NCBI GenBank assembly: GCA_046330285.1
Contig: JAXLSX010000006.1
Span: 62,001 to 126,000 of the forward strand
Length of the DNA stretch: 64,000 nt
Reading direction: 5' to 3'
From: RHKX01 sp046330285
GTDB lineage: Bacteria; Actinomycetota; Thermoleophilia; Solirubrobacterales; 70-9
The translations under genes and the position numbers were made by a program. A model generated the notes under the pieces. It did no database searches. It saw nothing but the letters and a program-made list of their open reading frames with translations, and was not told where the DNA came from. How positions within the stretch are numbered: position 1 is the stretch's first letter; every line of letters begins with the position of its first letter. Positions 41,541 through 50,090 of this stretch are shown here, one piece after another.

Positions 41541-43576
41541 GCGTCGCCCCCGAGCAGGTTGCGCGCGTGCCCGGCCACGTCCTCGGGGGTCAGGTGGAAG
41601 CCCTTGAAGACGTCCGCCGCCGGTGCCGAGGCGCCGAAGTGATCGACCCCGACCGCGTATCCGCCGTCGCCGATCCAACGGTCCCAGCCGAACGTCGTGC
41701 CGGCCTCGACCGAGATCCGTGCCGTCACCGCCGGCGGCAGCACCTCGTCGCGGTAGGACTGCTCCTGCTTGGCGAACCGGGTGGTGCTCGGCATCGAGAC
41801 GACGCGGACGGCGGTTCCCTCGAGCAGCTCGGCGGCCTCGAGACAGAGCGAGACCTCCGACCCGGTGCCGATCAGGATCAGCTCGGGCTCGCCGTCGCAG
41901 TCGCTGTAGACGTAGGCACCATTCTCGATCGCGTCCTCGGGCACCTGGTCGGGATCGAGCACCGGCAGCTTCTGGCGGCTGAGCGCCAGCGCCGTGGGAC
42001 TGCGGTCGCTGCCGAGCAGCCAGTGCCAGGCGAGCAGCGTCTCATTGGCGTCGGCGGGCCGGATCACCTCGAGGTTCGGCATCGCCCGCAGGGCGGCGAT
42101 CTGCTCGATCGGCTGGTGGGTCGGTCCGTCCTCGCCGACCCCGATCGAGTCGTGCGTGAAGACGAAGATCGACGGGATCTCCATCAGCGCCGCGAGCCGG
42201 ATCGACCCCCGCATGTAGTCGCTGAAGACGAGGAACGTCGCCCCGTAGGTGCGCAGGCCCTCGATCGTCATCGCGTTGACGATCGCCCCCATCGCGTGCT
42301 CGCGGATCCCGAAGTGGAGGTTGCGGCCCCCGAAGTCGTGGCGGCGGACGCTCGGGTACTCGTCGAGGTTGGTCGAGGTCGACGGCGCGAGGTCGGCGGA
42401 GCCGCCGATCAGCTCCGGGATCTGCGGCGCGAGCCAGTTCAGCGCCTTGCCGGAAGCCGCCCTGGTCGCGACCGGATCGCTGCCGGCCGGGAACTTCGGC
42501 GCCGCCTCCAGCGACGGGATCTTCGGCTCGCGGCGGCTGGTGATCCGCAGGAACTCGTCGGCGAGCTCGCGGTGTTCGGAGGCGTAGGCCTCGAAGCGCT
42601 CGTCCCACTCGGCCTCGGCGGCGATGCCGCGCTCCTTGACGCCCTCGAACAGCTCGTAGACCTCGGAGGGAACCGTGAACGGCTCCTCGTAGGGCCAGCC
42701 GAGCGCCTCCTTCGTCAGCTTGACCTCGTCCTCGCCGAGCGGCGCGCCGTGGGCGGAGGCGTGGTCCTGCTTGTTCGGGCTGCCGAAGCCGATGTGGGAA
42801 GGCAGGATCACGAGCGACGGCTTGTCGGTCACCGACTTCGCCTCCTCGAGCGCCGCCTCGATCCGCTCCAGCGACGAGTTGATCTCGAGCCGGTGCACGG
42901 ACCAGCCGTAGGACTCGAAGCGCGCGCCGACGTCGTCGTGGAAGGCGAGGTCGGTCGGGCCTTCGATCGTGATCTCGTTGTCGTCGTAGATCCCGATCAG
43001 CTTGCCGAGGCCGAGGTAGCCGGCGAGCGAGGCGGCCTCGCTCGAGATCCCCTCCTCCATGTCGCCGTCGCCGCAGACGAAGAACGTGTGGTGGTCGACG
43101 ATCTCCTGCGAGGGCCGGTTGAACGTCGCCGCGAGATGAGCCTCGGCGAGCGCGAAGCCGACGGCGTTGCCGACGCCCTGGCCGAGCGGCCCCGTCGAGA
43201 CCTCGACGCCGGCCGTGTGCCGGAACTCGGGGTGGCCCGGGGTGCGGCTCTGCCACTGCCGGAACTGCTTGATGTCGTCGAGGCTGAGGTCGTAGCCGGA
43301 GAGGTGCAGACAGGCGTACTGGAGCATGCAGGCATGCCCGGCGCTGAGGATGAACCGGTCGCGACCGGCCCAGTGGGGGTTGACCGGGTTGTGGTTCATC
43401 ACCCGCGAGTAGAGGGCGTAGCCGAGCGGCGCGAGGCCCATCGGGGTCCCGGGGTGGCCGGAGTTGGCCTTCTGGACGGCGTCCATCGCCAGCGTCCGGA
43501 TCGTGTCGATCGCCAGCTCGTCGAGCTCGCTCGCCCCCGTGTCGCGTGCGGTCGCCGCCTTGATCTCGTCGCTCAT
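41537..43576 (-). CDS. tkt: Transketolase
   Basis: 679 residues. Thiamine diphosphate motif GDGDMEEGISSEAASLAGY (GDG…N-type, with DDNEITIEG after it), N-terminal ANSGHPGTPMGLAPLGYAL, middle GIREHAMGAIVNAM and FSDYMRGSIRLAALM, and the His-containing FTHDSIGVGEDGPTHQP. Length is normal. It transfers two-carbon units in the pentose phosphate pathway. It directly adjoins the ROK kinase upstream (end meets start) and overlaps rpiB. Confidence 0.96.
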   Translation of the reverse strand: MSDEIKAATARDTGASELDELAIDTIRTLAMDAVQKANSGHPGTPMGLAPLGYALYSRVMNHNPVNPHWAGRDRFILSAGHACMLQYACLHLSGYDLSLDDIKQFRQWQSRTPGHPEFRHTAGVEVSTGPLGQGVGNAVGFALAEAHLAATFNRPSQEIVDHHTFFVCGDGDMEEGISSEAASLAGYLGLGKLIGIYDDNEITIEGPTDLAFHDDVGARFESYGWSVHRLEINSSLERIEAALEEAKSVTDKPSLVILPSHIGFGSPNKQDHASAHGAPLGEDEVKLTKEALGWPYEEPFTVPSEVYELFEGVKERGIAAEAEWDERFEAYASEHRELADEFLRITSRREPKIPSLEAAPKFPAGSDPVATRAASGKALNWLAPQIPELIGGSADLAPSTSTNLDEYPSVRRHDFGGRNLHFGIREHAMGAIVNAMTIEGLRTYGATFLVFSDYMRGSIRLAALMEIPSIFVFTHDSIGVGEDGPTHQPIEQIAALRAMPNLEVIRPADANETLLAWHWLLGSDRSPTALALSRQKLPVLDPDQVPEDAIENGAYVYSDCDGEPELILIGTGSEVSLCLEAAELLEGTAVRVVSMPSTTRFAKQEQSYRDEVLPPAVTARISVEAGTTFGWDRWIGDGGYAVGVDHFGASAPAADVFKGFHLTPEDVAGHARNLLGGDA

Positions 43577-44541
43577 CAGCGTTCCTCTCGTCCTTTCAGT
43601 TCCTCTTTGGCAAGGATCGCGGCTCCGAGCACGCCCGCCTTCGGGCCGTGCTCGGAGAGTCTGATCTCGGTCTTGGTGCCCACCCCGGGCAGTACGTAAG
43701 CCTTGGCGACGCGTCGCGCCGGCTCGAGCAGGAGCTCGCCGGCCGTCGAGACGCCGCCGCCGATCGCGACGACGTCGGGATCGAGCGCGTTGATCGCGTT
43801 CGCGATCCCGATCCCGAGGCGCTCGCCGAGCACTCGCAACAGGTCGATCGAGACCTCGTCGCCCTCCTTCGCCGAATCGACGACGAGATGGCCGTCGACG
43901 GCCTCGCCGGCGGCGCGGGCGCGGCCGAGGGCGGAGTCGGGTTCGCGCTCGGCGGCCTCGGTCGCGAGGTGGTCGAGCGCACGACCGGCGGCGAAGGACT
44001 CGAGCGAGCCGCGCTGCGGGAACTTCCCCGGCTCGGGAGCACCGTCGCCGAGCTCGGCGCCGACCAGCATGTGTCCCAGCTCGGCGGCCGCGCCGCTCGC
44101 GCCCCGATAGGGACGGCCGCCGATGACGATCCCGCCGCCGACGCCGGTCCCGACCGTGAACATCACGAGATTGGTGACCGCCACCTCGGCGTCCGAGCAG
44201 GCCTCCGCGAGCGCAGCGACGGTGGCGTCGTTGTCGAGGAAGACGGGGAGGCCGATCCGGTCTTCGAGCATCGAGCGCAGCGGCAGGTCCGCGAGCGGGA
44301 TGTTGACCGACGTCCGGATCCTCCCGGCGTCGTAGTCGATCACCGACGGGACCCCGACGCCGACCGCGCGAACGTCGTCCTCACGGACGGACTCGACGAG
44401 CGCGCAGACCTCGTCGATCAGCGAGTCGGCGTCGGCGACGTCGGTCGGCCTGGTGTCGTGGCGGCTGAGCTCGCCGTCGCGCAGCACCGCCACGGCCACC
44501 TTCGTCCCGCCGATGTCGACCCCGATGAAGGCGTCGCTCAT
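43576..44541 (-). CDS. ROK-family sugar kinase lacking the zinc motif
   Basis: 321 residues. ATP/sugar-binding N-terminus GVDIGGTKVAVAVL, FLDNDATVAALAEA with catalytic Asp, GTGVGGGIVIGG and the AAELGHMLVG segment (E-x-GH). The usual CxCGxxGCxE zinc motif of ROK glucokinases is replaced by GKFPQRGSLESFAAG: no Cys at all, though the following Glu-Ser-Phe-Ala stays aligned. Upstream of tkt in the same operon, so glucokinase is likely, but loss of the zinc site leaves it open. Confidence 0.85.
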   Translation of the reverse strand: MSDAFIGVDIGGTKVAVAVLRDGELSRHDTRPTDVADADSLIDEVCALVESVREDDVRAVGVGVPSVIDYDAGRIRTSVNIPLADLPLRSMLEDRIGLPVFLDNDATVAALAEACSDAEVAVTNLVMFTVGTGVGGGIVIGGRPYRGASGAAAELGHMLVGAELGDGAPEPGKFPQRGSLESFAAGRALDHLATEAAEREPDSALGRARAAGEAVDGHLVVDSAKEGDEVSIDLLRVLGERLGIGIANAINALDPDVVAIGGGVSTAGELLLEPARRVAKAYVLPGVGTKTEIRLSEHGPKAGVLGAAILAKEELKGREER

Positions 44542-44624
44542 CTGGGGGCTGGGAGAAGCGCGAGGTGCAAACCGTGCCTGACGATAACGGCGCGGCTGGA
44601 GGGACTCCGGATAGTCTCGTCGCC

Positions 44625-45260
44625 GTGGCCCTGCACGATGTATCGATCCCGGTCCGCCCGGGGATGATCATCTACCGCCGCAACCCCGGAGTCGAGGTCG
44701 AGCGGGCCCTGACCATCGACGGCGGCGACGGCGCCAACGTCAGCCGGCTGACCATGGGGGTCCACAGCGGCACCCACATCGACGGCTCGCTGCACTTCTA
44801 CAACCACGGCACCGGTGTCGACGCACTGCCGCTGGAGGCCATGCTCGGCCGCTGCACGGTCGTCGAGATCGCCGATCCGGGCGAGGCGATCGGCCGCGAG
44901 ACCCTCGCCGCCGCCGGGATCCCGCCGGGAGCCGAGCGGGTGATCCTGAAGACCCCGAACTCGAAGCTCTGGGACCTCGACGAGTTCACCCACGACTTCG
45001 TCCGCCTCGACGGCAGCGGCGCCGACTTCGTCCTTGAGCACGGGATCCGGCTGATCGGGATCGACTACCTGTCGATCGGCGATCACGACGCGCACATGAC
45101 CCTGCTCGGCAACGGCGTGGTCGCGCTCGAGGGTCTCGACCTGCGGCTGATCGAGCCGGGGTCATACGAGTTGATCTGCCTGCCGATGAAGCTGATGGAC
45201 ACCGACGGGGCCCCGACCCGGGTGCTCCTGCGCGACATCGAGGACGAGGAGAGCGAGTAG
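44625..45260 (+). CDS. Cyclase-family hydrolase (kynurenine formamidase-like)
   Basis: 211 residues from GTG 44625 (GTG 44565 also in frame). The metal-binding motif HSGTHIDGSLHF (HxGTHxDxxxH) is complete, and the C-terminal half has GIDYLSIGDHDAH and YELICLPMKL, typical of this metal-dependent amidase/hydrolase family. The substrate could be an N-formyl or lactam-type amide. It is followed immediately (0 nt) by the second ROK kinase. Not linked by pathway to its neighbours. Confidence 0.85.
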   Translation: MALHDVSIPVRPGMIIYRRNPGVEVERALTIDGGDGANVSRLTMGVHSGTHIDGSLHFYNHGTGVDALPLEAMLGRCTVVEIADPGEAIGRETLAAAGIPPGAERVILKTPNSKLWDLDEFTHDFVRLDGSGADFVLEHGIRLIGIDYLSIGDHDAHMTLLGNGVVALEGLDLRLIEPGSYELICLPMKLMDTDGAPTRVLLRDIEDEESE

Positions 45261-46232
45261 ATGACACCGATCAGACGCAGCGCCAACCGCGGCGGCATCG
45301 ACCTCGGAGGGACGAAGATCCAGTCGATCGTCGTCGACGCGCAGAACGAGGTCATCGGCGAGTCCCGGTGCCCGACGCCCCACGAGGGCGGCCCCGATGC
45401 GGTCGCGGCGGCGATGGCCGCATCGCTGCGCGAGGCCGCCGACGCCGCCGACGTCGAGCCCGGCAGCCTGCGCGGCGTCGGAGTCGGCTCGCCGGGCGAG
45501 GTCGACGCCAAGACCGGAGCCGTCTCCAACGCCAAGAACCTGCCCGCCTGGACCGACAGCTACCCGCTCGGGGCGAACCTCGGCCAGGAGCTGGGCACGA
45601 AGGTCGCGGTCGGAAACGACGTCGGGGTCGCCACCCACGCCGAGTACGTGCTCGGTGCCGGCCGCGGCCACGATTCCGTCCTCGGCGTCTTCTGGGGGAC
45701 CGGGGTCGGCGGCGGGTTGATCCTCGGCGGCGAGCAGTGGCATGGTCGCGGCTCGGCGGGCGAGATCGGCCACATGGTCGTCAAGCGGGACGGCGCCCGC
45801 TGCCCCTGCGGCAACCACGGCTGCATGGAGGCCTACGCCGGGCGCTCGGCGATGGAGTCGGAGGCGCGCCGCCGGGTCGAGGACGGCGATCACACCGACC
45901 TCTTCAAGCTGATGGCCAAGCACGGCAAGCCGCGGCTGACCAGCGGGATCTGGGAGCGGGCGCTCGACCACGGCGACAAGATGGCCGAGGACCTGATCGA
46001 TCGCGCCGTCAAGGCGCTCGGGGCCGGGATCGCCTCGGCGGTCAACCTCCTCGACCCAGAGATCGTGATCCTCGGCGGCGGGCTCGGGGTCCGCTTCGGC
46101 GAGCGCCTCGGCCCCGAGATCCGCAAGCGGATGGAGAAGAACCTCTTCGACCACGAGGACCCACCGGAGTTCAAGGTCGCCGCACTCGGCGACTACGGCG
46201 GCGCCCTCGGCGCCGCACTGCTGGTCGCTTGA
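45261..46232 (+). CDS. ROK-family glucokinase with intact zinc motif
   Basis: 323 residues. GIDLGGTKIQSIVVD at the start, VGNDVGVATHAEYVLGAG (catalytic Asp), GTGVGGGLILGG, and GEIGHMVVKRDGARCPCG then NHGCMEAYAG, i.e. the full CxCGxxGCxE zinc motif. Closest in layout to bacterial glucokinases/N-acetyl-sugar kinases. It starts directly at the cyclase stop and its stop overlaps a possible TTG start of the next gene. This is the second ROK protein within 2 kb. Confidence 0.9.
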   Translation: MTPIRRSANRGGIDLGGTKIQSIVVDAQNEVIGESRCPTPHEGGPDAVAAAMAASLREAADAADVEPGSLRGVGVGSPGEVDAKTGAVSNAKNLPAWTDSYPLGANLGQELGTKVAVGNDVGVATHAEYVLGAGRGHDSVLGVFWGTGVGGGLILGGEQWHGRGSAGEIGHMVVKRDGARCPCGNHGCMEAYAGRSAMESEARRRVEDGDHTDLFKLMAKHGKPRLTSGIWERALDHGDKMAEDLIDRAVKALGAGIASAVNLLDPEIVILGGGLGVRFGERLGPEIRKRMEKNLFDHEDPPEFKVAALGDYGGALGAALLVA

Positions 46233-46237
46233 GCCGG

Positions 46238-47338
46238 GTGAGCCCCGGCGGCCGCAGCGCAATCGTCGTCGGCGCCGGCATCGGCGGCCTCGCGGCGGGA
46301 ATCGCGCTCCGGCGCAGCGGCTGGGAGGTCTCCGTCCTCGAGCGGGCGCCGGAGCTGCAGCCGCTCGGCGCCGGCCTGTCGATCTGGCCGAACGGGGTCG
46401 CGGCGCTGCGATCGCTCGGCGCCGGCTCGGTTTGCGACTCGCCCGATCTGGCGCCGAGCGACGGTGCGCTGCGGCGGGCGGACGGCAGCGAGCTCGCCGG
46501 ATTCGACCCGGCTGAGATCGAGCGGCGCTTCGGCGCCCCGCTGGTGGGCGTTCACCGCGGCGACCTGCAGGAGGCGCTGCTCGACGGGCTCGGCGATCCG
46601 CCACGCACCGGCGCCACGGTCGAGAGCGTCGGCTCCGGGACCGTCCGGCTTGCCGACGGCGAGGAGATGGCAGCCGACCTGATCGTCGGCGCCGACGGCC
46701 TCCGCTCGACCGTGCGCGAGTGGACGATCGGCGCCGAGGAGCCAACCGACTCGGGCATCACCGCCTGGCGCGGAGTCGCCTGCGGCATCGGCGAGGTCCC
46801 TGCCGGTGAGTGGTGGGGCTCGGGCTGCGTCGCCGGCCTGCTGCCGCTTTCGGGCGATCGCACGTATTGGTACGTCGCCTATCGCGGTCCCGAAGGCGAC
46901 GGGGACGAACTCGCCCGACGGCTCATTCAGTTCGGCGCACCCGTACGCGAGACCGTCGGCGCCACCGACTGGGACGCACGGCTCTGTCACCGCCTCTTCG
47001 ACCGCCCGCCCGCCGACCGCTGGAGCCGCGGTCCGGTGACGCTGCTCGGGGACGCCGCTCACCCGATGCTCCCGTTCCTCGGCCAGGGCGCCTGCTCGGC
47101 GCTCGAGGACGCCGTCGCCCTCGCCGCGGCCCTCGACGGCCGGACCGACGTCGAGGCCGCGCTCGCCGACTACGAGGGCGCGAGGCGCCCGCGGACGGCG
47201 AACCTCGTCAAGGGGTCACGACAGGCGGCGAGGATCGCACTGGTCCCCGCGCCGCTCCGCCCGTTCCGCAACTTCGCGGTGGCCCACACGCCGGCGTCGG
47301 CGCGGCTGCGCCAACTCGCCACATTCGTCGAGGGCTAG
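46238..47338 (+). CDS. FAD-dependent monooxygenase (PheA/UbiH-type)
   Basis: 366 residues from GTG 46238; TTG 46229 would overlap the kinase stop. FAD motif AIVVGAGIGGLAAGIALRR, NADPH/FAD DG motif ADLIVGADGLRSTVR, and the GDAAHPMLPFLGQGACSALED segment identify group A aromatic-hydroxylase-like flavoproteins (salicylate hydroxylase/zeaxanthin-epoxidase-like). Its stop shares CTAG with the convergent pgi. Substrate unknown. Confidence 0.86.
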   Translation: MSPGGRSAIVVGAGIGGLAAGIALRRSGWEVSVLERAPELQPLGAGLSIWPNGVAALRSLGAGSVCDSPDLAPSDGALRRADGSELAGFDPAEIERRFGAPLVGVHRGDLQEALLDGLGDPPRTGATVESVGSGTVRLADGEEMAADLIVGADGLRSTVREWTIGAEEPTDSGITAWRGVACGIGEVPAGEWWGSGCVAGLLPLSGDRTYWYVAYRGPEGDGDELARRLIQFGAPVRETVGATDWDARLCHRLFDRPPADRWSRGPVTLLGDAAHPMLPFLGQGACSALEDAVALAAALDGRTDVEAALADYEGARRPRTANLVKGSRQAARIALVPAPLRPFRNFAVAHTPASARLRQLATFVEG

Positions 47339-48984
47339 CCCCGCCTCGCGCGATACGCCCGGATCAAGGCGTTCGTCGAGCTGTCGTGGGTGAGGTCCGG
47401 CTCCTCCGGCGATTGCAGCTCGGGGACGATCCGCTTCGCCAGCGTCTTGCCGAGTTCGACGCCCCACTGGTCGAAGGAGTCGATGCCCCAGATCGTGCCC
47501 TGGGTGAAGACGCTGTGCTCGTAGAGCGCGACGAGCTTGCCGAGGGTCGCCGGGTCGAGGCGCTCGGCCATGATCACGTTGGTCGGCCGGTTGCCCTCGA
47601 ACGTCTTGTGCGGGACGAGCCGCTCTTCGACGCCCTCGGCCCGGACCTCCTCGGCGGTCTTGCCGAAGGCGAGCGCCTCGGCCTGGGCGAAGACGTTGGC
47701 GACGAGGAGGTCGTGGTGATCGCCGAGCGGGTTCAGCCCGCGCGCGAAGAAGATCAGGTCGGCCGGGATCAGGTGGGTTCCCTGGTGGATCAGCTGGTAG
47801 AAGGAATGCTGGCCGTTGGTTCCCGGTTCGCCCCAGAAGATCGGCCCGGTCGCGTAGTCGACGGCGGTCCCGTCGAGGCGCACGTGCTTGCCGTTCGACT
47901 CCATCGTCAGCTGCTGGAGGTAGGCGGGGAAGCGCTCGAGGTACTGCTCGTAGGGCAGCACGGCGACGGTCTCGGCGCCGAAGAGCTCCGCGTACCAGAC
48001 GCTGAGCAGGCCCATCAGCGCCGGCAGGTTCTGCTCGTAGGGGGCGGTCCGGAAGTGCTCGTCGATCGCGTGGAAGCCGGCGAGCATCTCGGCGAAGCGC
48101 TCGGGGCCGATCGCGATCATCGTCGTCAGCCCGATCGCCGAATCCATCGAGTAGCGGCCGCCGACCCAGTCCCAGAAGCCGAACATGTTGTCGGTGTCGA
48201 TGCCGAAGGAGGCGACCTCCTCGGCGTTGGTCGAGAGCGCGACGAAGTGCTTGGCGATCGCGGCGTGGTCGCCGAGGGCGGCCAGCGACCACTCGCGCGC
48301 TGATCTCGCGTTGGTCATCGTCTCCAGCGTCGTGAACGTCTTCGACGCGATCACGAACAGCGTCTCCTCGGGATCGAGGTCGCGCGTCTTCTCGACGAAG
48401 TCCGTCGCGTCGACGTTGGAGACGAAGCGGACCGTCAGGTCGCGGTCGGAGTAGTGGCGAAGGGCGCGGTACGCCATGACCGGGCCGAGGTCGGAGCCGC
48501 CGATCCCGATGTTGATGACGTTGCGGATCCGCTTGCCCGTGTGCCCGGTCCACTCGCCGCTGCGGATCCGGTTACTGAACGACGCCATCCGGTCGAGCAC
48601 CTCGTGGACGTCGGCGACGACGTCGCGGCCGTCGACGATCAGCGAGCGCTCGCGCGGCATCCGCAGCGCGACGTGGAGCACGGAGCGGTCCTCGGTGACG
48701 TTGATCCGTTCGCCGCTGAACATCGCCTCGGTCCGCTCGCGCAGACCCGCGCCGTCGGCGAGCGCGGCCAGCAGCGGAACGGTCTCGCCGTCGATCCGGT
48801 TCTTCGAGTAGTCGAGGTGCAGGCCCTCGGCCTCGGCGACCATTCGCTCGCCGCGCCCCGGGTCGGAGGCGAAGAGCTCGCGGAGATGGCGGCCGGAGAC
48901 GGCGGCGCGGTTGTCGACGACCGCCTGCCAGCCCGGCAGGGCCCGCATTCCCGACCCGCCGGCCGGTCCGATCTCGGAATCCAT
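47335..48984 (-). CDS. pgi: Glucose-6-phosphate isomerase
   Basis: 549 residues. Signatures: NVINIGIGGSDLGPVMAYRA, VSNVDATDFVEKTRDLDPEE, FVIASKTFTTLETMTNARSA, the DWVGGRYSMDSAIGL segment, NQLIHQGTHLIP-like QLIHQGTHLIPAD, and HSVFTQGTIWGIDSFDQWGV. Length normal. Connects glucose-6-phosphate with fructose-6-phosphate. Its start touches the tal stop (1-nt overlap), and it is the last gene of gnd–zwf–tal–pgi. Confidence 0.96.
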   Translation of the reverse strand: MDSEIGPAGGSGMRALPGWQAVVDNRAAVSGRHLRELFASDPGRGERMVAEAEGLHLDYSKNRIDGETVPLLAALADGAGLRERTEAMFSGERINVTEDRSVLHVALRMPRERSLIVDGRDVVADVHEVLDRMASFSNRIRSGEWTGHTGKRIRNVINIGIGGSDLGPVMAYRALRHYSDRDLTVRFVSNVDATDFVEKTRDLDPEETLFVIASKTFTTLETMTNARSAREWSLAALGDHAAIAKHFVALSTNAEEVASFGIDTDNMFGFWDWVGGRYSMDSAIGLTTMIAIGPERFAEMLAGFHAIDEHFRTAPYEQNLPALMGLLSVWYAELFGAETVAVLPYEQYLERFPAYLQQLTMESNGKHVRLDGTAVDYATGPIFWGEPGTNGQHSFYQLIHQGTHLIPADLIFFARGLNPLGDHHDLLVANVFAQAEALAFGKTAEEVRAEGVEERLVPHKTFEGNRPTNVIMAERLDPATLGKLVALYEHSVFTQGTIWGIDSFDQWGVELGKTLAKRIVPELQSPEEPDLTHDSSTNALIRAYRARRG

Positions 48985-50072
48985 CAGCCGGCCGTCCCGA
49001 CGGCGCTCTCCTTGCCGGAGATCACCTCGAGCAGGTCGTTCCAGGAGTCCTCGAACTTCTTGGCGCCCTCCGACTGGAGCCGCGCGGCGAGCTCGTCGAG
49101 ATCGACCCCCGCCTCCTCGAACTTCGCGAGGAGCTCCTCGTTGTCGCCCCCGTCGGCCGGCAGGACTCCATCGATCCCGTCCGCCTCGGCGAGGGCGAGG
49201 AGCGTCTCCTCGGGCATCGTGTCGACGGTGTCGGGCGCCGCGAGCTCGAGCACGTACTTGGTCTTCGGCAGCGCCGGGTCCTTGGTGCCGGTCGAGGCGA
49301 AGAGCAGCCGCTGCGGCCGCGCCCCCTCGTTCTCGAGCCGCTGCCAGCGGTCCGAGTCGAGGACCTCGCGGTAGGCGACGTAGGCGCGGATCGCGGCCGC
49401 CGAGCCGAGGCGGTCCTTGAGCTCGTCGGGCACCTCGTCGGCCACGGCGACGTCCCAGCGGCTGACGAACACCGACGCCACCGACGCGACGGCGGGGTTC
49501 TCGCCACGCTCGATCCGCTTCTCGATCCCGCTCATGTAGGCGTCGGCCTGCTGGCGGTACTGGCCCGCGTCGAAGAGCAGCGTCACGTTGACCGGGATGC
49601 CGGCCGCGATCGACTCGGTGATCGCGGCGAGGCCCTCCGGCGTGCCGGGAATCTTGATGAACAGGTTCGGGCGATCCGCCTGGGCGTGCAGCCTCGCCGC
49701 CGCCTCGGCCGTGCGCTCGCCGTCGTAGGCGAGCTCGGGCGAGACCTCGAGTGAGACGAATCCATCGACGCCGTCGGTCCGGTCGTGAACGGGCCGGAAC
49801 AGGTCGGCCGCCCCCTGCAGGTCGGTGATCGCGAGCTCGAAGAAGAGGTCCTCCCCGCGCTTTCCCTGCTCGAGCAGCTCGGAGATCTGCGCGTCGTACA
49901 TGTCGCCGGCGCGCAGCGCCTTGTCGAAGATCGTCGGGTTCGAGGTCAGCCCGGTCAGCGACAGCTCGTCGATGTAGCGCTGCAGCGTCCCGTCCTCGAC
50001 GATCTCGCGGGTGATGTAGTCGAGCCAGATGCTCTGGCCGGCGTCGTGCAGTTGCTTCGGTGCGGTGCTCAT
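48984..50072 (-). CDS. tal: Transaldolase
   Basis: 362 residues. SLTGLTSNPTIFDKAL near residue 40, VSLEVSPELAYDGERT, catalytic Lys in NLFIKIPGTPEGLAAI, and SVASVFVSRWDVAVADEVP. This is the longer actinobacterial transaldolase type. It exchanges three-carbon units in the pentose phosphate pathway. Gap to zwf upstream is 18 bp; it overlaps pgi by one base. Confidence 0.95.
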   Translation of the reverse strand: MSTAPKQLHDAGQSIWLDYITREIVEDGTLQRYIDELSLTGLTSNPTIFDKALRAGDMYDAQISELLEQGKRGEDLFFELAITDLQGAADLFRPVHDRTDGVDGFVSLEVSPELAYDGERTAEAAARLHAQADRPNLFIKIPGTPEGLAAITESIAAGIPVNVTLLFDAGQYRQQADAYMSGIEKRIERGENPAVASVASVFVSRWDVAVADEVPDELKDRLGSAAAIRAYVAYREVLDSDRWQRLENEGARPQRLLFASTGTKDPALPKTKYVLELAAPDTVDTMPEETLLALAEADGIDGVLPADGGDNEELLAKFEEAGVDLDELAARLQSEGAKKFEDSWNDLLEVISGKESAVGTAG

Positions 50073-50090
50073 CTGCTCACTCCTGTCGGT

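Noticed and set aside
39084..41642. 852-codon plus-strand frame spanning fdhF-like, fdhD and rpiB genes
   Set aside because: Shadow frame: low-complexity Arg/Asp/Gly/Pro text; three genes with motifs occupy the other frames.
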